Below are positions 14,895 through 19,173 of a DNA stretch of 19,173 nt, in pieces. Source of the DNA: Chitinivibrionales bacterium (lineage in GTDB: Bacteria; Fibrobacterota; Chitinivibrionia; Chitinivibrionales; WJMI01); NCBI GenBank assembly GCA_014729595.1, contig WJJU01000923.1, positions 1 to 19,173 of the forward strand, read 5' to 3'. Numbering within the stretch: position 1 is the stretch's first letter; every line of letters begins with the position of its first letter. A model generated the notes under the pieces. The model made no database searches. It was not told where the DNA came from and saw only the letters and a program-made list of their open reading frames with translations. Both the position numbers and the translations under genes were made by a program.

Positions 14895-16273
14895 TGGCTT
14901 TTTCGCTGCACGATTATGAAATTCTCGATACAATCGGCGGTGGGGCGTTTGGGGTGGTGTATCGCGCCCGACAAAAATCACTCGGACGAATTGTGGCCAT
15001 CAAATCATTGGCGCCGCAACGGGCGCAGGATAAGAAGGAAATAGTCCGTTTTCGACGCGAAGCGCAAGCTATGGCCGCCCTCGCGCACGACAGCATTATT
15101 ACGGTTTACGACTATGCCTATCAAGCCGGGAGTTACTACATCGTAATGGACTATGTAGAGGGCTGTACCTTTGAGGATGCACTCAATCGACATATTGAAA
15201 TCGGCCCGGCGGTCCAGGTCTTGCGGCGTATTGCGGACGGTTTGGCATGCGCGCATGCGCGAAATATTATTCATCGCGATATCAAACCCAGTAATATTTT
15301 GCTGGATACCAACGGGCGGGTAAAGCTTGCCGATTTCGGTCTTGCGGCATTTCAACAAGCACTTACCTCACAATCAATGAGTTCGGCGGTAGGGACGCTG
15401 TGCTACATGGCGCCGGAAGCGATGGTGAACCCCGCCGAAATTGATTCCCGTGCCGATATTTTTTCGGTGGGGTGCGTGCTGTTTCAGGCCGTCAGCGGCC
15501 GCTTGCCCTTTCCCGGCGAGACCATCGCGGAGGTGTCTTACCGAGTGGTGAATGAAGACACCCCGGCCTTGGATCCGCCCGAAAATATGGCGCCTCTTGC
15601 CGACGTAACGCTCGGGTGCTTGCATAAAGATCGCGATAAACGACCATCCGCCAAGGAACTGGCTCATGAACTGACACAAATATCACATAAATTGTTTCCC
15701 GGGGCCGCGGACAGACTAACCGAATTTATTCGATGCGGCGGACCCCGCCCGGCGGCGGCAAAGGTCGCATACACCACCCGGCCGCCTTTGCCGCGGTCCA
15801 AATTCCGGCGTCGTGTGGCGGTACGCGCAACCATGGCCGGCCTTGCCGCCGCGTTTGTGGTAGGCGTGATTACTTTGCGAAGATCACGGCGGGACGCCGA
15901 GTTGCTTCTTCCCAACATGTCCCCCGAAAGAGAGGCGCTTACCATTGAGCCGACGCCGGATCAAAAAGCCGCGCCTCAAACCGCTCCGAATAATAATGAT
16001 GGTCCCGGCCCGCTTACCAGTCTATCGGGGGATGAAAGAGCGGCTACGCTGATAGTGACGGGGCTGACGGCGGGTGACACTATCGAGGTGAATGGACATG
16101 TTGTCTATGTCTCATCGAAGGCCGGGTCGCTGGGACTGCCGCTTGGGGTTGGGGTAAACCGACTGGAGGTGCGCGGGATCCGAAAAAAACGACGATTGTC
16201 CCGCTCCATAACCGCCTCCGCGCTGGAAGTGGTGACCTGGAATCTTAATGAACGAGACACCAACTATGAATGA
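14894..16273 (+). CDS. PknB-type serine/threonine protein kinase with one TM segment
   Basis: Protein of 459 residues with a GTG start. The kinase domain (about 8-270) has a glycine-rich loop (GGGAFGVVY), catalytic K37 (VAIKSL), E56 in the helix C region, the catalytic loop HRDIKPSN (D129, N134), DFG (147-149) and APE (173-175), so it should be active. A TM helix lies at about 309-328 (VAVRATMAGLAAAFVVGVI), after a proline/arginine linker. The outside part ends in a compact beta-rich region (about 383-450, ATLIVTGLTAGDTIEVNG) resembling a PEGA-like domain. The kinase faces the cytoplasm with its sensor outside the inner membrane. It overlaps the TPR gene and the sigma-54 activator gene, so all three probably form one pathway. 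Likely substrates include the activator, which is inferred. Confidence 0.93.
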   Translation: MAFSLHDYEILDTIGGGAFGVVYRARQKSLGRIVAIKSLAPQRAQDKKEIVRFRREAQAMAALAHDSIITVYDYAYQAGSYYIVMDYVEGCTFEDALNRHIEIGPAVQVLRRIADGLACAHARNIIHRDIKPSNILLDTNGRVKLADFGLAAFQQALTSQSMSSAVGTLCYMAPEAMVNPAEIDSRADIFSVGCVLFQAVSGRLPFPGETIAEVSYRVVNEDTPALDPPENMAPLADVTLGCLHKDRDKRPSAKELAHELTQISHKLFPGAADRLTEFIRCGGPRPAAAKVAYTTRPPLPRSKFRRRVAVRATMAGLAAAFVVGVITLRRSRRDAELLLPNMSPEREALTIEPTPDQKAAPQTAPNNNDGPGPLTSLSGDERAATLIVTGLTAGDTIEVNGHVVYVSSKAGSLGLPLGVGVNRLEVRGIRKKRRLSRSITASALEVVTWNLNERDTNYE

Positions 16274-17744
16274 TAAACAGACGGAGAGCGACGCGGCCGA
16301 CGTGCTTGGCGCGGCGATCGAGATGACGGCCGCGATGGCCGCCGAAGAAGACGTTCTTGCGCTGATGGGGAAGGGGCTTGCGTTGTGTACCCGTGTGCTT
16401 GATTGTGAACGCGGATTGTTGATCGCCGAGGAAAGCGATGGGTATCGCTTGCTCGAATGTACAGGTTCGGCGGATACGAATACTTCCTACAGTACGACCG
16501 CCGTACGGCTTGTAAAGGAAAAAGGTGTTCCTCTGCTCATTTCGGACACTATCGGGAGTGAAGAACTTGGCACAAGGGAATCCATCAGTCGTCACGATAT
16601 TCGCTCCGTCCTGTGCGCGCGACTCGATGTCGGGCTGGGGGAACAAGTCTATCTATATCTTGATAGTCAAACGGATCGCCACCCTTTCTCGCAAGCCGAC
16701 CTTCAAAAGTTTCGCACCCTTTCGGATTTGATGGCCAATCTGGTACGGAAGTCGGACCTTCTTGCTGAGCGTCAAGCGACAATCGAAGAGCTTCGGTCCC
16801 AAATCGAAGACAAGCAATTCGATGATCTGGTTTTCGCCAGCGATACCGTCCGGCGGTGTCTCGAAGTTGTACGGCAGGGTGCCGGCACCGATGTCCCGGT
16901 GCTGTTGATCGGTGAGACGGGTACCGGTAAAGAAAAGTTGGCGCGGTTGGTACACAAGCTTAGTAGACGGGCAGAGAGTCCGTTCGTAGCCGTTAACTGC
17001 GGTGCCATTCCTGCGAATCTAATCGAAAGCCACCTCTTCGGCCACGAAAAAGGCGCCTTCACCGGTGCGGTAGCAACACGCAAAGGGTATTTCGAGGAAG
17101 CTGACGGCGGTACGTTGTTTCTTGACGAAGTTGGTGAACTCCCGCTTCAGGCTCAAGCGCATTTCTTGCGCGTTCTTCAAGAGGGCGAAATAATGCGCGT
17201 AGGATCGACCAAGACCATCTCCGTCGATGTTCGGGTGGTGGCGGCAACGAATGTCGATCTAGAAAAAGCCGTAGATGAAAAAGCCTTTCGGCAGGACCTT
17301 TACTACCGTCTCAATGTATTGCCGATTCGAGTTCCCCCCGTTCGGGAACGTGGAGAAGACGCCCTTCTTATCTCTCGCTTTTTTCTGAAGCATTATGCGG
17401 ACCTGTACGGCTCCGGCGGCGTGAGGCTTTCACGTGAAGCGGAAAAATCCATACTTGCCTGCGATTGGCCGGGAAATGTCCGCGAGATTCAGAATCGAAT
17501 TCAACGTGCCGTCATTACGTCCGGCGGCGGAACCATTGGCCCCGAACAGCTTGGTCTGAATGATCGTACCCCTACCCATACAAGCTTGCGCGATGCCCGC
17601 GAGGCCTTGGACCGAGAAATGATTGCCCATGCCCTGAGCCGCGCCCCCGGTAATCTCACCCAAGCCGCTCAAATCCTCGATATTGACCGAAAAAGCCTAC
17701 GAATTCTACTGGAAAAGTACGGAATCGATCCTAAGGCGGGGTGA
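16248..17744 (+). CDS. Sigma-54-dependent transcriptional activator: GAF-AAA+-Fis
   Basis: Protein of 498 residues. An N-terminal GAF-like domain (about 15-168) is joined by a coiled coil (about 169-190) to a complete AAA+ domain. This has Walker A GETGTGKE (222-229), the sigma-54 contact loop GAFTGA (269-274), Walker B GGTLFLDEVGEL (D293/E294) and the arginine-rich FRQDLYYRLNVLPI segment. A Fis-type helix-turn-helix ends the protein (about 450-492, NLTQAAQILDIDRKSLRILLEKYG). It has no receiver domain, so control is by ligand binding, phosphorylation or protein contact. The start at 16248 overlaps the kinase gene by 26 bases; an ATG at 16266 is an alternative with a weaker site. The gene directly precedes a sigma-54-like promoter. 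Activators partnered with Ser/Thr kinases usually carry an FHA domain; here the N-terminal domain looks GAF-like instead. Confidence 0.93.
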   Translation: MNETPTMNDKQTESDAADVLGAAIEMTAAMAAEEDVLALMGKGLALCTRVLDCERGLLIAEESDGYRLLECTGSADTNTSYSTTAVRLVKEKGVPLLISDTIGSEELGTRESISRHDIRSVLCARLDVGLGEQVYLYLDSQTDRHPFSQADLQKFRTLSDLMANLVRKSDLLAERQATIEELRSQIEDKQFDDLVFASDTVRRCLEVVRQGAGTDVPVLLIGETGTGKEKLARLVHKLSRRAESPFVAVNCGAIPANLIESHLFGHEKGAFTGAVATRKGYFEEADGGTLFLDEVGELPLQAQAHFLRVLQEGEIMRVGSTKTISVDVRVVAATNVDLEKAVDEKAFRQDLYYRLNVLPIRVPPVRERGEDALLISRFFLKHYADLYGSGGVRLSREAEKSILACDWPGNVREIQNRIQRAVITSGGGTIGPEQLGLNDRTPTHTSLRDAREALDREMIAHALSRAPGNLTQAAQILDIDRKSLRILLEKYGIDPKAG

Positions 17745-17817
17745 GGGGATTTTAGGACTTCGAACTACGTATTATTCCGCTTTCAAAGTTTCAGCCCGGC
17801 TTCGGCGTAACGAAACG

Positions 17818-17871
17818 ATACCGGGAAATTATTCCCGATTCCCGACCTTTCGGTATAAGTTATTGTTTTTT
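17818..17871 (+). terminator. Possible terminator of the TPR-kinase-activator operon
   Basis: ATACCG (17818-17823) can pair with CGGTAT (17851-17856), enclosing the inner hairpin GGAA-ATTA-TTCC. A six-T run follows at 17866-17871. The T-run is about nine bases past the stem, so this is weaker than a textbook terminator. The inner repeat also fits the inverted-repeat set described separately. Confidence 0.35.
17823..17836. repeat. Inverted repeat GGGA-N6-TCCC, copy 1
   Basis: GGGAAATTATTCCC, about 200 bases upstream of the predicted sigma-54 start site. It is a candidate enhancer site for the adjacent sigma-54 activator. A tandem ATTCCCG half-site directly follows (17831-17844). Confidence 0.5.
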
Positions 17872-17915
17872 AGGTAGTTGCATCACTTGTTCGAGATCGA
17901 GTTCAACGGCACTTT

Positions 17916-17929
17916 GGGAGACTCTTCCC
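17916..17929. repeat. Inverted repeat GGGA-N6-TCCC, copy 2
   Basis: GGGAGACTCTTCCC, about 107 bases upstream of the predicted start site and with the same arm spacing as copy 1. This is a typical distance for a sigma-54 enhancer site. Confidence 0.45.
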
Positions 17930-17995
17930 GGTTTATGTCACCGTTCCATGTACGGTCAATAGCTGTAACTCATTGATAAACAATCATTTGTGATG

Positions 17996-18012
17996 TTGGC
18001 ACGAAGGTTGAT
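17996..18012 (+). promoter_or_regulatory. Sigma-54 (-24/-12) promoter-like site
   Basis: TTGGCACG (17996-18003), N4, TTGA (18008-18011). The -24 element is a full consensus match and the spacing is right; the -12 element has TTGA in place of TTGC. The predicted start site is near 18023, giving a leader of about 58 bases to ATG 18081. It lies between a sigma-54 activator gene and the secreted-protein gene, which supports the call. Confidence 0.6.
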
Positions 18013-18031
18013 TCGTTGAGAGTGCGAATAC

Positions 18032-18044
18032 GGGAATATTTCCC
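18032..18044. repeat. Inverted repeat GGGA-N5-TCCC, copy 3
   Basis: GGGAATATTTCCC in the predicted leader, just after the predicted start site. It shares its arms with copies 1 and 2, with one base less between them. It could be an operator or an mRNA hairpin. Confidence 0.4.
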
Positions 18045-18080
18045 ACATTTGTTCACTGTTCAGCGGAAAGGATGGGTACC

Positions 18081-18824
18081 ATGAGACGGATCGCTTTGTT
18101 GGCTCTTGGTTTTGCGGCTCCGGCGATATGCTGTTCGGAATGCGAAAGGGGTTCGGGGGTTGATGCCGCGGTGCGGGTGTCCGCGTCGATATCATGGGAA
18201 CGCGAATACGATGAGATCGACTGCTGCGGGAGAACGCGCGAAGTTACTCGGGAAGTGGAATGGAAGTGGCATACCACCTCCGCGGGAACGGTGGAGCTTC
18301 GCTACCGCACCGTATGCTACGGGCCTCGCAGGGTTGTTTGTCACATCGGTCCGTGGCGGGTAAAAATAACCGGCTGCGGTCCTCGCCGTTGTGCCCGTCA
18401 TGTGCGTCACTATCGATGTTCCCGTGGTTCTCGTTGTACCCACATTCACCATCACCTCCCGCGTTGCCGGCGCCCGCACGGGCATCCACCTGTTTGTAGG
18501 CGAAAGAGTCGTTGTGTTCACAAGCGTGGGACCCACGTACATCACCATGTGCACAGGGAGGGGAACGGTCCAAGACGAACGGTCCGCGTGGAACGAACCG
18601 TTGAGCACGAAACGCGAAGGGTCGTTCCCGGCAAAACGGTGCGTCGTCGTCCGATTCGAGGGGGACACAAAGTTCGACGAGCAAGTGTAAAAACCCACGT
18701 TTCCGGTTCCGCCCCGAAGGCCCGAACCGAGAAAAGCACTGTTGTGACCATTGCCGGTAACGGTGCGGTCAGGACTTCGAAATCGAAGGGGGCGGTACGC
18801 AGAAGGGAGGTGCGTCAATGGTGA
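18081..18824 (+). CDS. Secreted Cys/His/Arg-rich protein, no recognised family
   Basis: Protein of 247 residues. MRRIALLALGFAAPA is a signal peptide with an A-x-A cleavage motif (APA, 13-15). Start ATG 18081 is preferred over ATG 18072 because GGAAAGG (18065-18071) is then correctly spaced. The mature part is very basic and has about 14 cysteines after the start (C17, C18, C21, C48, C49, then single or spaced Cys to C145). Between about 107 and 158 are histidine clusters CTHIHHH and THVHHHVH. The C-terminal ~90 residues are arginine/lysine-rich with no cysteine. Metal binding is suggested by composition only. The 3' end overlaps the outer-membrane barrel gene by seven bases, indicating coupled translation. 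A + frame at 18391 and a minus frame at 18192-18920 also stay open here, so expression needs confirming. Confidence 0.65.
   Translation: MRRIALLALGFAAPAICCSECERGSGVDAAVRVSASISWEREYDEIDCCGRTREVTREVEWKWHTTSAGTVELRYRTVCYGPRRVVCHIGPWRVKITGCGPRRCARHVRHYRCSRGSRCTHIHHHLPRCRRPHGHPPVCRRKSRCVHKRGTHVHHHVHREGNGPRRTVRVERTVEHETRRVVPGKTVRRRPIRGGHKVRRASVKTHVSGSAPKARTEKSTVVTIAGNGAVRTSKSKGAVRRREVRQW
18803..18811 (+). promoter_or_regulatory. Ribosome-binding site of the barrel gene inside the preceding gene
   Basis: AAGGGAGGT lies six bases before ATG 18818, within the last codons of the Cys/His/Arg-rich gene. This supports both the start of the barrel gene and the reading frame of the gene it overlaps. Confidence 0.75.
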
Positions 18825-19173
18825 CCGGCATGGTAGGTCGGCGCTGGGCAACGATTTTGGCGGTCGTCTGGATACCGGCCGCCTCTTTGGCTCAGCTCCT
18901 GGGTAACCCCATTCGGACACAAGTGGGAGTAGGGGCGCAAGAATTAGGTTTGGGCAACAACGTCGTTGCCGCGGTCGATGACGCCTCGGCGTTATTCTGG
19001 AATCCGGCCGGCGCCGCTTTCGCCGATAGAAGGCAAATTCAGCTTTCGGTTGGCGGGTTTCGCCCCTCGACGCAGACCACGTTGTCCGTTGGAGGTGAAG
19101 AGTACGCGAATTATGCCGAAACTCAGCGGATACGACCGGGCAACGCCGCCATTCTTCGTCCGTTCAGTACTCC
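18818..19173 (+). CDS. Outer-membrane beta-barrel protein, PorV/FadL-like, N-terminal part (3' end outside the window)
   Basis: The frame from ATG 18818 stays open to the window end, giving 118 visible residues. A signal peptide is visible (RRWATILAVVWIPAASLAQ, likely cut after ASLA). The mature start contains GVGAQELGLGNNVVAAVDDASALFWNPAGAA, split here by family motif: a glycine-rich N-terminus and then DDASALFWNPAG, a pattern shared by FadL/OmpP1 and PorV-type barrels of FCB bacteria. Amphipathic strands follow (QIQLSVGGF). It overlaps the secreted Cys/His/Arg-rich gene by seven bases, so the two proteins are likely made together and may work together at the outer membrane. Family placement between PorV-like and FadL-like cannot be settled from the N-terminus. 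Confidence 0.78.
   Translation, partial: MVTGMVGRRWATILAVVWIPAASLAQLLGNPIRTQVGVGAQELGLGNNVVAAVDDASALFWNPAGAAFADRRQIQLSVGGFRPSTQTTLSVGGEEYANYAETQRIRPGNAAILRPFST

Larger units (their letters stand above)
17745..18080. other. Regulatory intergenic region between the activator and the secreted-protein gene
   Basis: This 336-base gap holds a terminator-like structure, a sigma-54 promoter, and three inverted repeats of the form GGGA-N5/6-TCCC, listed separately. No open reading frame with a plausible product is present. Confidence 0.7.

Noticed and set aside
18192..18920. Minus-strand open frame of 242 codons opposite the Cys/His/Arg-rich gene
   Set aside because: It has no signal peptide or domain and would run across the start of the barrel gene. 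The + frame has a signal peptide, a ribosome-binding site and an overlap with the next gene.
1..19173. CRISPR arrays, insertion sequences, att sites or prophage genes
   Set aside because: No regularly spaced repeats, transposase or integrase genes, or paired terminal repeats were seen.

Overview
The window reads as an accessory-signalling and cell-surface region of a Gram-negative, probably flagellated bacterium. The clues are a FapA/DUF342 protein, several CheX and CheY proteins, a C-terminal tail resembling a type IX secretion (T9SS) type A sorting signal, a lipoprotein, and an outer-membrane barrel with the PorV/FadL-like 'DDASALFWNPAG' motif. T9SS-type tails are typical of the Fibrobacterota-Chlorobiota-Bacteroidota (FCB) assemblage, so an FCB-related flagellate (for example Fibrobacterota/Chitinivibrionia-like) is my best inference; the species cannot be named. 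Both ends cut through genes.

Region 1 (1-10444, all + strand) is a phosphorelay cluster. It starts with the end of a histidine kinase, an RpfG-type receiver protein with a GAF-like tail, and a FapA-family protein. After a gap holding a good sigma-70-like promoter come CheX, CheY and a soluble CheA-like kinase with a CheX-like domain at its N-terminus. Then follow a membrane CheA-like kinase (two TM segments, HAMP, PAS), a divergent CheX and a second CheY. The order CheX-CheY-kinase / kinase-CheX-CheY looks like two copies of one module placed back to back. No CheW, methyl-accepting receptor, CheB or CheR lies in the window, and neither kinase has a CheW-like P5 domain. The two kinases look like non-canonical chemosensory cores in which each protein carries its own sensor.

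Region 2 (10445-11032) is a 588-base non-coding stretch between convergent genes. It has several self-complementary segments and a clear rho-independent terminator for the minus-strand gene. Region 3 (11033-13966, - strand) is a large secreted right-handed beta-helix protein with an FN3-like domain and the T9SS-like tail.

Region 4 (14187-17744, + strand) is a tight operon: TPR lipoprotein, PknB-type Ser/Thr kinase with one TM segment, and a GAF-AAA+-Fis sigma-54 activator. Region 5 (17745-19173) begins with an intergenic region holding a near-consensus sigma-54 promoter and three GGGA-N5/6-TCCC inverted repeats. It continues with a secreted Cys/His/Arg-rich protein of no recognised family, translationally overlapped by the outer-membrane barrel gene. 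My working model (inference) is that an envelope signal passes through the TPR lipoprotein and kinase to the sigma-54 activator, which turns on the adjacent surface-protein operon.
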